Shown: positions 41,277-53,673 of the stretch, one piece after another
How positions within the stretch are numbered: position 1 is the stretch's first letter
Layout: each line of letters begins with the position of its first letter
Source of the DNA: Secundilactobacillus paracollinoides DSM 15502 = JCM 11969
GTDB lineage: Bacteria; Bacillota; Bacilli; Lactobacillales; Lactobacillaceae
Reading direction: 5' to 3'
Length of the DNA: 64,000 nt
Assembly (NCBI RefSeq): GCF_001311135.1
Contig: NZ_BBAG01000006.1
Coordinates: 31,403-95,402, forward strand
Translations under genes and position numbers: made by a program
The notes under the pieces: model-generated
Told to the model about the DNA's origin: nothing
Seen by the model: the letters and a program-made list of their open reading frames with translations, nothing else
Database searches by the model: none

Positions 41277-41519
41277 ATGCTAAAAGAAGTGCACATGCCA
41301 AAATTAAGTCCAAAGTCAGATGAGTATTTCTTCGGAAAATGGTTGAAGAACGTTGGCGACGATGTTAAGGAAGGCGACGTTTTGTTTGAAGTTGAGACCG
41401 AAAAAGCGGTTAGCCAAGTTGAAAGCCAAGAGGCCGGGGTACTGAAGGCACAAAACGTTGCCACCGGTGATGCCACTAAGGTTGATGACCTAGTCGCTAC
41501 CATTCAAACTGCTGATTAA
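41277..41519 (+). CDS. Free-standing lipoyl-domain protein
   Basis: 80 residues, almost exactly one lipoyl/biotinyl domain. The sequence VHMPKLSP...GKWLKNVGDDVKEGDVLFEVETEKAVSQVES is of the E2 (acyltransferase) type rather than GcvH. The lipoyl-lysine is Lys43 in ETEKA. No catalytic E2 domain follows; the stop is genuine, with no readable continuation. Strong GTGAGGAG site. Directly followed by lipA and lplA, so it is likely the scaffold or carrier on which the cofactor is built (inference). Confidence 0.85.
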   Translation: MLKEVHMPKLSPKSDEYFFGKWLKNVGDDVKEGDVLFEVETEKAVSQVESQEAGVLKAQNVATGDATKVDDLVATIQTAD

Positions 41520-41580
41520 TTAACACTACTAATAAAATCGCGAAGTGGCCTGACCCACTTCAGAAAGCTGAGTGAGCATC

Positions 41581-42474
41581 ATGACAAAACACGAACACGC
41601 AAACGTCTCCGTCGCCACGAAAAAACCAACCTGGTTAAAGGTGACCTATGACCAAAAGAAAGTTGATAAGATGGAGGACATGCTCAAGGGGATGAAGCTC
41701 AACACCGTGTGTGCTGAAGCTAATTGTCCTAATCTGGGTGAATGTTTCGGGAGCGGGACCGCTTCATTTATCATCCTTGGCCCGAACTGTACCCGAGCAT
41801 GCCGGTTCTGCGACATTCCTCACGGTAATCCGCAAAAAGTTGATCTGTTCGAACCGCTTCGGGTTGCGCAAGCCACTAAAAAGTTGGAATTAAGCCACGT
41901 GGTTGTGACCAGTGTTGACCGGGATGATCTGCCAGATTTAGGCGCTGACCAATTTGTCCGCACCATCCACGCCATTCGTGAATTGAACCCCGATACCACC
42001 ATCGAAGTGCTGACCCCTGATTTCCAAGGCCGTACCGACTGCCTCGACAAGGTGATTGCCGCAAAGCCTGACGTGTTCAACCACAACATGGAAACAGTCC
42101 GGTCGATCACTCCTAAGGTTCGGAACCGGGCAACGTACGATTGTTCACTCGGCGTTTTGAAGTACGTGAAGGAACATGCGCCTAAGGAAACCTACGTGAA
42201 GACTGGGATCATGCTTGGTCTTGGCGAAAAAGACGACGAAGTTTACCAATTAATGGACGACCTGCGTGCCGTCGACGTTGACTTCTTGACCATTGGCCAG
42301 TACGTCCAACCAGGTCCAAAGAACTACCGGTTGCGCGAATGGGTCCCAATGGAACGGTATCAAAAATACTACAAGGAAGCCATGAGTCGCGGCTTCAAGT
42401 TCGTTGCCAGCTCACCACTGGTTCGGAGTTCATACAAGGCAAAGGAAGAGCTGGAGTCCGTTTATAACAAATGA
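41581..42474 (+). CDS. lipA: Lipoyl synthase
   Basis: Radical SAM enzyme inserting two sulfur atoms into protein-bound octanoate. 297 residues from the ATG at 41581. Auxiliary cluster C-x4-C-x5-C (Cys44, 49, 55), radical SAM C-x3-C-x2-C (Cys70, 74, 77), and the C-terminal RSSY that binds the auxiliary cluster. All ligands are intact. Each turnover destroys an iron-sulfur cluster, which fits the suf operon 3 kb downstream. Overlaps lplA (ATGA). Uncommon in lactobacilli. Confidence 0.93.
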   Translation: MTKHEHANVSVATKKPTWLKVTYDQKKVDKMEDMLKGMKLNTVCAEANCPNLGECFGSGTASFIILGPNCTRACRFCDIPHGNPQKVDLFEPLRVAQATKKLELSHVVVTSVDRDDLPDLGADQFVRTIHAIRELNPDTTIEVLTPDFQGRTDCLDKVIAAKPDVFNHNMETVRSITPKVRNRATYDCSLGVLKYVKEHAPKETYVKTGIMLGLGEKDDEVYQLMDDLRAVDVDFLTIGQYVQPGPKNYRLREWVPMERYQKYYKEAMSRGFKFVASSPLVRSSYKAKEELESVYNK

Positions 42475-43472
42475 TCACCCTGCCAGTGACATCGCGGGAC
42501 GTTTACCATAACTTCGCGCTGGAATATTATCTGATGACGGCACACGCCTTCAACGAACCGGTCTTCATGCTGTGGACGACGCCAACGGTGATGCTCGGCA
42601 AGTACCAGGACGCGTTTTCAGAACTTGATTTAAACGCTGTTGACGCGCACGGCCTCACGGTGGTCCGCCGGTATTCGGGTGGCGGGACCATCTATACGGA
42701 TGAGGGCGGCTGCCAGTTTACGTTGATCATGCCGGACCAGACAAATGACCTGGATTTTTCACAGGGATTGACGCTCATTCAACAAGCGCTGGTTGCTGTT
42801 GGTATCCACGCCACGACAGATAGCCGAAACGACTTGGTCGTTGATGGCCTGAAAGTGTCTGGCAGTGCCCAGTACGATGAACCTGGCTACAAGTTGCATC
42901 ACGGCAGTTTGCTGTTTGATTCTGATATGGCCACAATGGCCAGCGTGTTGAAGGTCGATCCGGTCAAACAAAAGGCGAAGCACATCCATTCTGTTCACCA
43001 GCGAACGATCAATTTAAAGGCTCAGAAACCAGACTGGACACCTGAACAGTTTCGACAGGGGATTATTGACGCCGTTAGTTCGGCAAACAATTGCCGAACG
43101 GTGACGCTGACGGCGGCCGATGAAGCCCGGATCAGTGAGATCGCCGCGGAACGGTTTGCTGACCCAGCGGTGATCTATGGTGACCGGCAAACCTTTCAGA
43201 TGACGCGTAAGCGCTACGTGAAGGGTGGCGGCTTGGTTCAGATCGATTACAGCCTGAATGATGGTCGCTTATCGGCAGTGCGACTTTCTGGGGACTTCTT
43301 CAGTAATTTAGATACCAGCCAGTTTAGTAAGGCGTTATTGGGTAAGCCGTTTGACCGCGAGATAATGAAAACAGTGATAGCGAGAAAACTCAGTGTGACA
43401 CCGATTTTGGGCATCACTGCTGAGCAACTCGTTGAGGTGTTATTTGATGACAAGAAAGCAGTTGAGAAATGA
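42471..43472 (+). CDS. lplA: Lipoate-protein ligase
   Basis: 333 residues. Activates lipoate or octanoate with ATP and moves it to a lipoyl-domain lysine. Marks: RRYSGGGT at 66-73, GGCQFTLIM, and DLVVDGLKVSGSAQ with the catalytic Lys128. The C-terminal ~90 residues form the accessory domain of the LplA/LplJ type. Starts within the lipA stop. Could load octanoate onto the 80-residue carrier for LipA, because no LipB or LipM octanoyl transferase is visible here. Confidence 0.9.
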   Translation: MITLPVTSRDVYHNFALEYYLMTAHAFNEPVFMLWTTPTVMLGKYQDAFSELDLNAVDAHGLTVVRRYSGGGTIYTDEGGCQFTLIMPDQTNDLDFSQGLTLIQQALVAVGIHATTDSRNDLVVDGLKVSGSAQYDEPGYKLHHGSLLFDSDMATMASVLKVDPVKQKAKHIHSVHQRTINLKAQKPDWTPEQFRQGIIDAVSSANNCRTVTLTAADEARISEIAAERFADPAVIYGDRQTFQMTRKRYVKGGGLVQIDYSLNDGRLSAVRLSGDFFSNLDTSQFSKALLGKPFDREIMKTVIARKLSVTPILGITAEQLVEVLFDDKKAVEK

Positions 43473-43495
43473 TGTGATTTCTCAACTGCTTTTAT
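43459..43495 (+). terminator. Terminator overlapping the lplA stop
   Basis: GCAGTTGAGAAAT/ATTTCTCAACTGC followed by TTTTAT; the stem includes the last lplA codons. Confidence 0.85.
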
Positions 43496-43520
43496 AGTCT
43501 AAAAATGTCCTTCTAGCACC

Positions 43521-43648
43521 CGCGCCGAAACGAGTTGCACAAACCAAAGACTTGCACAGAAGCGGACTATGTTACAAAATCCAAACCCAGGATTTTATAA
43601 CATAGTCCGCTTCTGTGCAAGTCTTTAACCGGTTTGTTCCACTCTCTA
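43521..43648 (-). repeat. Family A hairpin element with extended inner stem
   Basis: Minus-strand copy. The inner hairpin is a near-perfect stem of about 35 bp (AAGACTTGCACAGAAGCGG... and complement) unlike other copies. The left end TAGAGAGTGGAAC holds the stop codon of the adjacent gene; the right tail is CTCGTTTCGGC. Confidence 0.85.
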
Positions 43649-44113
43649 ATCTGGATAGTCGCCCTTGATCTTAAAGAACGACCCGCGAATCGTACCGGCA
43701 AGTTTTGATTTTTGTCGGGCAAACTTGAATTTGCCTTCAAACACATCCGGGATGTCCATACCGTCTGAAAGCTTGAAGCCAACGGCGCGCTTCCCGCCGT
43801 CTTCCAACGTGTACAAAACGTTGATCGACAGCCCGTTTTCGTAAAAGACATAGGTCCACCGCACACCATCGACAACGAAGTCAGAAACTTCCAGCGGCTT
43901 GTATGGCAGCACCATATCCCGCTCTTTGAGGATCGTGTTCACGCGGTCGATCAATTCCGGGTGGTCACTAGCCGGTTCTGTGACATATTCATGCTTGTAC
44001 TTGTTCCAAAAATAGCGCGCCTCGTTTGCCCGAAGACCAGCCAGCGCGTCAACAACGGGTGACGATTCTAGCCCCGTTGTCTCCACCGTTTTAAAATTTA
44101 CTTTATAGGTCAT
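43646..44113 (-). CDS. Hypothetical protein
   Basis: 155 residues from the ATG at 44113 (AAAGGAG upstream). No signal peptide or membrane helix. Mixed alpha/beta with many aromatic residues (FVVDGVRWTYVFYENGLSINVLYTLEDG; VFEGKFKFARQKSKLAGTIRGSFF). I do not recognise a family. Its stop codon TAG is the first triplet of a family A element. The leader and start are identical to those of the secreted protein at 15311-15955, though the proteins are unrelated. Confidence 0.6.
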   Translation of the reverse strand: MTYKVNFKTVETTGLESSPVVDALAGLRANEARYFWNKYKHEYVTEPASDHPELIDRVNTILKERDMVLPYKPLEVSDFVVDGVRWTYVFYENGLSINVLYTLEDGGKRAVGFKLSDGMDIPDVFEGKFKFARQKSKLAGTIRGSFFKIKGDYPD

Positions 44114-44275
44114 AAGCCTGCTCCTTTGTGGATGCAACTTCCTGATACCTACCCGCATCCTTAGTCTAAAAATATGAAGTTGCTTCATTATACTGCTAGT
44201 TGTTCTTAAACAGTAGTCTTGGATTTATTTGGGGGAAACGTCGGATTACGTACTGCCATTATGAAGTGGGAAAAG

Positions 44276-44847
44276 CCCGTTGCATTGCGCGATTTGGCAC
44301 TCCGATGTGGTGGCTCGCGAATGAGCTAACTCGATTTCTGCTGCGCAGCTCTCGAGTGGATCTCATTCGACTCGCATATCACTAGGTGACCGAAAAACAC
44401 GCCCACCAAGTGATATCGACACCGCAACTCCGTGCCAAATCGCTCCATTCCACTCGTAATCAGCAAGCTTGTCGCTTTAGGCTAAGTATCGACATCTAAT
44501 CAATTCCAGTTTGCAGATTATCCGCCCTCGACTGCAGATAACCGATTATCAGCGAACCTGGTTGAATTGAGGCCGATGGGTGGAAGTTTGCAGTTAAAGT
44601 TTCACTGCACGTAACGTTCTGTTATCAAGGTAAGCGATAGCACTTTCCTAAAGTGAACCGCAAATATCAGCGTAGTGGAGCCGGTCGGCATTGCAGGCAG
44701 TAGTGTCGGTGTTTGTTGGCGAGGGTTCTGTCCTCGCCTACAAACACGGGAGACGGAGGAGATCCTTGAATTTATGCAAAGAAATTCAATAGCTCCGAAG
44801 CGACCCACTACATCCTGCAGGGCCGACCGGCGCAACGAATCGGCAGT
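44276..44847 (+). repeat. Family B long structured repeat, copy 4 (most complete)
   Basis: About 570 bases. Enclosed stem GAATGAG/CTCATTC where copy 1 has GACTGAG/CTCAGTC; hairpin ATATCACTAGGTG/CACCAAGTGATAT; far-end helix GCCGGTCGGC/GCCGACCGGC. Also the hairpin GGCGAGG/CCTCGCC near 44723-44744. Confidence 0.85.
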
Positions 44848-45097
44848 TAACCTTGGGCCTCACTCAAAATTGATGGGATAGTACCAGGAATACGATTATG
44901 ACAACTATTCCAATGAATAATGGAATACTCAAATGAAGGAATTCACTAGTGACAAGGAAAAACGCAATGATAGCGCTATTTCAGAGATAGGGGAAATGCC
45001 TAATTCTTTTTGAACTGCCAGAATACTATAATTTATTTATGTAAAGGGTAAAGCCCATTTAACCGCCTTTTGTGGCGGGTTCCGGTAAGGATTATGA

Positions 45098-45159
45098 GAA
45101 TATTATGGTTCTTAGGAATATTTAATAGGACTTGATAATACTCGTTAAAAGAGTAATTT
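45098..45159 (+). promoter_or_regulatory. suf operon promoter region with two GAATATT motifs
   Basis: GAATATT at 45098-45104 and 45116-45122, 18 bases apart. Then -35 TTGATA (45132-45137), a 16-base spacer and -10 TAATTT (45154-45159). Confidence 0.5.
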
Positions 45160-45193
45160 AAAGATAATCACTTTCTGTGGAGGATGATAGATA

Positions 45194-45988
45194 ATGGCTA
45201 CTTTGGAAGTTAAAGATTTACATGTTGAAGTTGAAGACGAAGAGAAACAAACGAAACGTGAAATTTTAAAGGGCGTGAACCTGACCATGAACACTGGCGA
45301 AATCCACGCCATCATGGGCCCCAACGGGACAGGGAAATCAACCCTTTCTCAAACGATCATGGGCCAGTCAGCCTATCATGTCACTCAAGGTGATATCTTA
45401 TTAAACGGCGAATCCATCATTAATATGCCGGTTGACGAACGGGCACGTAAAGGCCTGTTCCTCGGGATGCAGTACCCCGCTGAAATTCAAGGGGTGACGA
45501 ATGCTGAATTCTTACGGGCTGCCATGAATGCCCGCCGTCCTCAAGATGACCAGATCTCTGTTATGGCCTTCTTGAAGGAACTTGATAAGAACCTCGACCT
45601 GCTGGATATGAGCCAAGAGATGACAGAACGTTACCTCAACGAAGGCTTCTCCGGTGGTGAAAAGAAACGAAATGAAATTTTACAATTACTCATGATCAAG
45701 CCATCATTTGCCTTACTTGATGAAATCGACTCAGGGTTGGATATCGATGCCCTCAAGGTCGTTTCAAAAGGGGTCAACTCCCTACGTGGCGACGACTTTG
45801 GTTCACTGATCATTACCCACTATCAACGACTGTTGAACTACATTGTGCCTGATGTCGTTCACGTGATGATGGGCGGTCGAATCGTGAAGACTGGCGATGC
45901 TGAATTGGCTCAAAAGTTGGAAGACGAAGGATACGCTGGTCTGCGTGACGAACTTGGCCTGGACGTTAACCTGGTTGACGAAGACTAA
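45194..45988 (+). CDS. sufC: Fe-S cluster assembly ATPase SufC
   Basis: 264 residues, the ABC-type ATPase of the SufBCD scaffold. Walker A GPNGTGKST, Q-loop region GMQYPAEIQGV, signature FSGGEKKRNEI, Walker B FALLDEIDSGLD, and switch His in IITHYQR. GGAGGATGA before the ATG. First gene of sufCDSUB; this order is usual for Firmicutes. Confidence 0.95.
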   Translation: MATLEVKDLHVEVEDEEKQTKREILKGVNLTMNTGEIHAIMGPNGTGKSTLSQTIMGQSAYHVTQGDILLNGESIINMPVDERARKGLFLGMQYPAEIQGVTNAEFLRAAMNARRPQDDQISVMAFLKELDKNLDLLDMSQEMTERYLNEGFSGGEKKRNEILQLLMIKPSFALLDEIDSGLDIDALKVVSKGVNSLRGDDFGSLIITHYQRLLNYIVPDVVHVMMGGRIVKTGDAELAQKLEDEGYAGLRDELGLDVNLVDED

Positions 45989-46001
45989 GGAGGGGTAATC
46001 G

Positions 46002-48982
<2,981 letters not shown>

Positions 48983-48986
48983 GCAT

Positions 48987-50393
48987 ATGAGTGAAATACC
49001 TGATAGCATTAAAAACGACCAAGATTACGAATACGGGTTCCACGATGATGTGAAGCCAGCGTTTACCACGGGGCGTGGCCTGACCGAAGAAATTGTGCGT
49101 GAAATTTCTGCTGAAAAGCACGAACCGCAATGGATGTTGGACTACCGGTTAAACGCCTATAAGATCTATAAGGAAATGCCATACCCGGCATACGGACCTG
49201 ACTTGACTAAGCTTGATCTCAAGAACATGCGATATTACCAAAAAATGACCGACAAAAAGTACCGGGACTGGGAAGATGTGCCAGATGACATCAAGAAGAC
49301 CTTCGACCGGTTAGGGGTGCCCGAAGCTGAGCGGAAGTATTTGGCTGGGTCCTCTGCGCAATACGAGTCAGAAGTGGTCTACCACAACATGAAAGATGAT
49401 TTCGATAAATTAGGCATCATCTTTACGGATACCGATACCGCATTACGTGAATATCCAGAGCTATTCAAGAAGTGGTTTGGCAAGTTAGTTAAGCCGTTCG
49501 ACAACAAGTTCGCTGCCTTAAACGGGGCGGTCTGGTCTGGCGGGTCCTTCATTTACGTGCCGAAGGGTGTGCAAACGAAGACACCGATCCAATCGTACTT
49601 CCGGTTGAACTCTGAAAACTCAGGTCAATTTGAACGGACATTGATCATCGTCGACGAAGGCGCCCACGTGGACTACGTTGAAGGGTGTACTGCACCAAAC
49701 TACTCAACGGATAGTCTGCACGCGGCCGTTGTTGAAGTGAACGTGGAACGTGACGCCTACTGTCGCTACACCACGATTCAAAACTGGTCTGATAACGTGT
49801 ATAGTTTGGAAACCAAGCGGGCCGCTGCTGAAGAAAATGCCACGATGGAATGGGTCGATGGCAACTTGGGGTCAAAGGTCACCATGAAGTACCCAAGCGT
49901 TTATCTTAACGGCCGTGGCGCTCGTGGGACCATGTTGTCCATCGCCGTCGCAAGTAACGGAATCCACCAAGATTCCGGTGCGCGGATGATTCACAACGCG
50001 CCAAACACATCGAGTTCAATTGTGTCTAAGTCCATCGCGAAAACGGGTGGTTCCACGGATTATCGTGGGACAGTCCGGTTTACCGAAAAGTCAGACGGCT
50101 CAAAGGCGCACGTGGAATGTGATACGATCATTATGGACGACCAGTCATCGTCGGATACGATTCCGTATAACGAAATCTATAACGGTAATGTGGCCATGGA
50201 ACATGAAGCGAAAGTTTCAAAGATCTCAGAAGAACAACTCTACTACCTGATGAGTCGTGGCATCTCGGAAGCAAAGGCAACCGAAATGATCATCATGGGC
50301 TTCGTGGAACCATTTACGAAGCAGCTTCCAATGGAATATGCGGTGGAGTTGAATCGGTTGATTAGTTTTGAGATGGAGGGGTCAATAGGGTAG
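48987..50393 (+). CDS. sufB: Fe-S cluster assembly protein SufB
   Basis: 468 residues. [37 protein letters not shown], the conserved [27 protein letters not shown] and the ending [13 protein letters not shown] are typical. The last residues match the normal SufB end, so the stop is in its native place, yet it is TAG and forms the start of a family A element. AAGGAGG before the ATG. Confidence 0.95.
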   Translation: MSEIPDSIKNDQDYEYGFHDDVKPAFTTGRGLTEEIVREISAEKHEPQWMLDYRLNAYKIYKEMPYPAYGPDLTKLDLKNMRYYQKMTDKKYRDWEDVPDDIKKTFDRLGVPEAERKYLAGSSAQYESEVVYHNMKDDFDKLGIIFTDTDTALREYPELFKKWFGKLVKPFDNKFAALNGAVWSGGSFIYVPKGVQTKTPIQSYFRLNSENSGQFERTLIIVDEGAHVDYVEGCTAPNYSTDSLHAAVVEVNVERDAYCRYTTIQNWSDNVYSLETKRAAAEENATMEWVDGNLGSKVTMKYPSVYLNGRGARGTMLSIAVASNGIHQDSGARMIHNAPNTSSSIVSKSIAKTGGSTDYRGTVRFTEKSDGSKAHVECDTIIMDDQSSSDTIPYNEIYNGNVAMEHEAKVSKISEEQLYYLMSRGISEAKATEMIIMGFVEPFTKQLPMEYAVELNRLISFEMEGSIG

Positions 50394-50680
50394 AGTGTGG
50401 AAGAAGGCGTTAAGGGGGCGGAGCGTAAGTAACTCTGGCAGAAATGCCCGAACCTGGCATTTTTGCCAGAGTTACTTACGCAGTAGCCCCTGCCTTCTGG
50501 AACACGTTTCGGCAATGTGAAATGAGAGCACGTCGCAAGCCGCACAAAGGCAAAGAAAAGTGCAATCCGATTCTGGATTTTTTGCCAGAGTCCGTTACAT
50601 GGCGGCCCCTTGCCTTCTGGAACACGTTTCGGCAATGTGAAATGGGAGCACGTCGCAAGGCGCACGAAGGCGAATAAAAG
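50391..50680 (+). repeat. Family A hairpin elements, one full and one right-half copy
   Basis: Full copy 50391-50520 beginning TAGAGTGTGG at the sufB stop. Then comes a partly duplicated block (CGTCGCAAG...GCAC..AGGCG) and a second copy lacking the left arm. Confidence 0.88.
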
Positions 50681-50743
50681 CTGATTCCAGTGTTCCACAC
50701 AACAGCGCTATAGAACCACTCAATTCCTATAAACATCAAAGCA

Positions 50744-50785
50744 AAAAATCCTGTCTCACCAAAAAATGGTGAAACAGGATTTTTA
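50744..50785. terminator. Bidirectional terminator
   Basis: AAAAATCCTGT(C/T)TCACCA with its complement, A- and T-runs, between sufB and the convergent fic gene. Confidence 0.88.
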
Positions 50786-50787
50786 GT

Positions 50788-51453
50788 CTATTTTCCCTGA
50801 CGCGTTAACCCATGAATACAATTTTCATAAAGCCACGCTAGCAACGGCGCATCATCACCAGTTTCATAATAAGCCGTCAGTAACCGATTCCATTCAGGTA
50901 GCTGTACCTCGGTAATATTAACCAGACCGGTGCCAGCATTGATCATAATATAATTAGCTGCCACAATGGAAGTGCGTTTGTTGCCATCCCAGAATAACTG
51001 TTCTCGGTCGGCCCGCAGCATGTAGCGTAGTGCCTTTTCCGTGGCGGACAGGTTACTTGTCATTAAGGTGTTGATCCACAAGGAAACAGTCGTATTGTTA
51101 GGAATATTTGGAACATATTTTGCATCTTCAGTGTAGATCTGTCCATCACGAAGCTGGCCCCAAACCAGGGCTTCATTTTCGGCAACAGCAGCGTTGATCC
51201 GACAAGCCATTGTCAGCGAGAAAGGCGCGCTACAAGTGAGAACAAGATGCCATGCGTGCTGTAAATTCGTAATGATCAGTAACTCATCTGGCGTAATGGT
51301 GGCTGGTTGATGGCCATCTAAAATAGAATACACATCTTGTTGCGATACCGTCACACCTTCGAATTTTGAATTAGCATAAATGAGTGCTGGCAGGGTGACT
51401 GCTAGCAAGCGATGGTTTTCTAAAGGTGAAAGGTGGTGTTTATCTGCCAGCAT
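50788..51453 (-). CDS. Fic/DOC-domain protein with altered active site
   Basis: 221 residues from the ATG at 51453 (AAAGGAG, 12-base spacing); a longer frame to 51516 would need TTG without a site. Fic proteins usually transfer AMP to target side chains using HxFx(D/E)GN(G/K)R. Here the motif reads QLFWDGNKRT (152-161): the catalytic His is Gln, the rest is kept. An inhibitory-helix-like NSKFEG is at 28-33. No antitoxin gene is adjacent. It may be inactive, regulatory, or use another chemistry. Confidence 0.8.
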   Translation of the reverse strand: MLADKHHLSPLENHRLLAVTLPALIYANSKFEGVTVSQQDVYSILDGHQPATITPDELLIITNLQHAWHLVLTCSAPFSLTMACRINAAVAENEALVWGQLRDGQIYTEDAKYVPNIPNNTTVSLWINTLMTSNLSATEKALRYMLRADREQLFWDGNKRTSIVAANYIMINAGTGLVNITEVQLPEWNRLLTAYYETGDDAPLLAWLYENCIHGLTRQGK

Positions 51454-51631
51454 AACGTTGTACAACTCCTTTATTCTGTTTATGGATAGCCTATTAATAC
51501 TAGATGAAAATGGCAAGTAAAGTATGCTGTGATGGCACTATTTGTACATAAAAAGGGGAAGCCTTAGAATCGACCATCCCCTTATCAAAAGGCTATTTTG
51601 TTAAAGCTAACATTGACTTTAAAATAGTTGT

Positions 51632-52083
51632 TTAAGCCCCTTGCGAAACGCTCTTCAACAACGAATCAGTAAAGGCATCCAAGTGCTTCTTATCTTCATC
51701 ATCAGCCTGCAGGTTAATGAACAGCGGTTCAGCACCACGAGTGGCGCCAGTTCCGGCAATTTGTTTGTCAAAATAGGTGACTGCTTTGCAGTAGTCGTCG
51801 CCGTAGAAGGTATCACCGGAGCCTGTCACACCAAAGACTTTTCCGGTGAGATCCAAGTCCTGGATATCATCGTAGAAGTCCATGCCTTCGTCGGGGAGCT
51901 CACCCTCGCCGTCGGTATAGGGCACGATAACGATCAGGTCATCGTCTTCGAGGTCTTCAGCGTCAGCCTGTGAGATCTCGGTTAATTCAGGGTCGAGGCC
52001 TTATCTTTAAGTTGTTGCACAACAATTTCAGCAACTTCTTCGTTATTTCCAGTAAGTGATGCATAAATGACGGATGCATTCAT
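51632..52083 (-). pseudogene. Flavodoxin, frameshifted
   Basis: FMN electron carrier, about 150 residues. SVIYASLTGNNEEVAE is the phosphate-binding loop, VPYTDGEGELPDEGMDFYDDI and VFGVTGSGDTFYGDDYCKAV the other FMN loops. Start at 52083 with AAAGGTG. One frame change near 51995-52000 (DK to GLDPELTE), explained by one missing G in a GGG run. Located between the suf operon and the SufT-like gene; it could supply electrons for iron-sulfur or radical SAM enzymes (inference). Confidence 0.84.
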
Positions 52084-52163
52084 CAACAATCAACACCTTT
52101 CACTTAAAAAGTATAGCATTGTTCAATTTTTTACTTAATAAGGGAAATGACTAATTCCACTAG

Positions 52164-52240
52164 GAATATTTCCGTGGCATAATTAACGTAACGTGAGAAT
52201 ATTTTAATCTTTGACTTGAATACGGGCTCAATTTGCCCGT
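52164..52240 (+). promoter_or_regulatory. Upstream region of the SufT-like gene
   Basis: GAATATT motifs at 52164-52170 and 52197-52203, as before sufC. A small hairpin ACGGGC/GCCCGT lies at 52222-52240. Confidence 0.45.
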
Positions 52241-52285
52241 TGATCACACCGAAATCACCAAAAAAACCTAACGGAGGGGTACACC

Positions 52286-52621
52286 ATGGCAGACGAAGAA
52301 TTAGGAACGGAATTTTCACCCATTGAAAACAAGGCTATGACAGCACTTGAGGACGTCATTGATCCAGAACTGGGCATTGATATGGTCAATCTTGGTCTGA
52401 TTTACGACATCAACGTGGACGACGATGGGGCGTGCGTGGTCACGATGACGTTGACCACCATGGGCTGCCCACTCGGGAACCTGTTAAACGACCAAATTAC
52501 CCAGGCGATCGTTTCTGTCGATGGCGTGACGGCCTGCGACATTAATTTAGTCTGGGAACCAGCATGGGACATGGACCGGATGAGTCGTTTCGCGAAGGTT
52601 GCGCTTGGGATTCACGGCTAG
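52286..52621 (+). CDS. SufT-like (MIP18/DUF59) iron-sulfur maturation factor
   Basis: 111 residues. ALEDVIDPELGIDMVNLGLIYDI and MTLTTMGCPLGNLL, with the conserved reactive Cys, are the DUF59 hallmark, followed by LVWEPAWDMDRMS. Members such as SufT help mature iron-sulfur proteins, lipoyl synthase among them in Staphylococcus. GGAGGGG before the ATG. It shares an upstream motif with the suf operon. Confidence 0.88.
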   Translation: MADEELGTEFSPIENKAMTALEDVIDPELGIDMVNLGLIYDINVDDDGACVVTMTLTTMGCPLGNLLNDQITQAIVSVDGVTACDINLVWEPAWDMDRMSRFAKVALGIHG

Positions 52622-52642
52622 ATATAGAAATGGATGATTGAG

Positions 52643-53546
52643 ATGAACATAAAAAAATTTGTGGACCGCAGAAAAGAATTGCGCATTTCTCAGGTGAAAA
52701 TGTGTGAGGGCATCTGCACCCAGTCCACGCTAAGTAAGTTTGAATCCAGTGGTCGGGTACCGTCACTGGTGATCTTGACCCAGTTATGTACGCGGATTGG
52801 GTTGACCATTGATGACCTGAATTCGGATGAGATTTCGTCGACGAACCAGATTCAAAAACAGTTGGATACAGCGGAACGGAAACTTGCCATGGGTGATTAC
52901 CAAACGGTGCTGCAGACGATTTCTGGCATCGATGAGGAGCAGATCAGCCCGATTCCGTTGCGGATTCAGTTCTACTATTTACGCGGGATGTTAAACGCAC
53001 TGATCAACCGCGCACCAGAGGTCGTTTTATACGATTTCTCGCAGATTTTAAACGATTTAGATGAACGCACGATACGATTTTTTCGCAATTAGCCTACGTG
53101 GGGTCTGGCCTGACCTATATTCGGAAGAAGCAGTTCGAACGGGCGCAATTTTACTTCTGCAAGGTCAACGACTTTATCAAGACCCAGTTGGAGCGGCCAC
53201 AGTCCGATGATGACCCGCGGCGTGATGACCTGCGCTTGTTGACGCTGATCTTCTACACGGCATACTACTATGCCTTGCAGGACCAGTTAACGACCAGTGA
53301 TGAGCTGATTGAGACCGGATGAACCTGTGCTCGATCAAGCATGTCACGTATTATTTACCGCGGTTGAAGTTCCTGGCGGCGGAAAACGCCATTCGGGAAA
53401 AGCAGGAGAAGACCCAGGTCGAGGATCTGATGACTGAAGCGCGCGTGTTTGCGAACCTGAATAAGAATCAAATTATTACCGTGAAACTGGCTGCGTTGCG
53501 CAATCGGTACGCGAAAGGGTTGGATCTGCAGGATTTGGTGCCTTAA
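52643..53546 (+). pseudogene. Rgg-like XRE-family regulator, two frameshifts
   Basis: About 295 residues. An N-terminal HTH (FVDRRKELRISQVKMCEGICTQSTLSKFESSGRVPSLVILTQLCTRIGLTIDDL) is followed by TPR-like helices, as in Rgg/RRNPP regulators that sense peptides. Frames change near 53080 (ILNDLDER to DTIFSQLAYVG) and 53318 (ELIETG to MNLCS). No pheromone gene is seen. It begins 20 bases after the SufT-like gene. Confidence 0.72.
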
Positions 53547-53607
53547 CGGAAAGTGTTAGTTGAACTTTTAAATGAAAAGTGACAAAAAATAGTGTTTTGA
53601 CAACGAA

Positions 53608-53640
53608 AAGGCCTACTCAGATGAGCAGGTCTTTTTTATA
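53608..53640 (+). terminator. Terminator after the Rgg-like gene
   Basis: AAAAGGCCTACTC/GAGCAGGTCTTTT followed by a T-run. Confidence 0.78.
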
Positions 53641-53673
53641 CTTGGGGCAATCAAAATAGAGGAGGTCCTCATC

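Noticed and set aside
44602..44881. ORFs of 68-77 codons within family B copy 4
   Set aside because: Frames are broken in the matching parts of copies 1 and 2; conservation there is in base pairing, not in protein.
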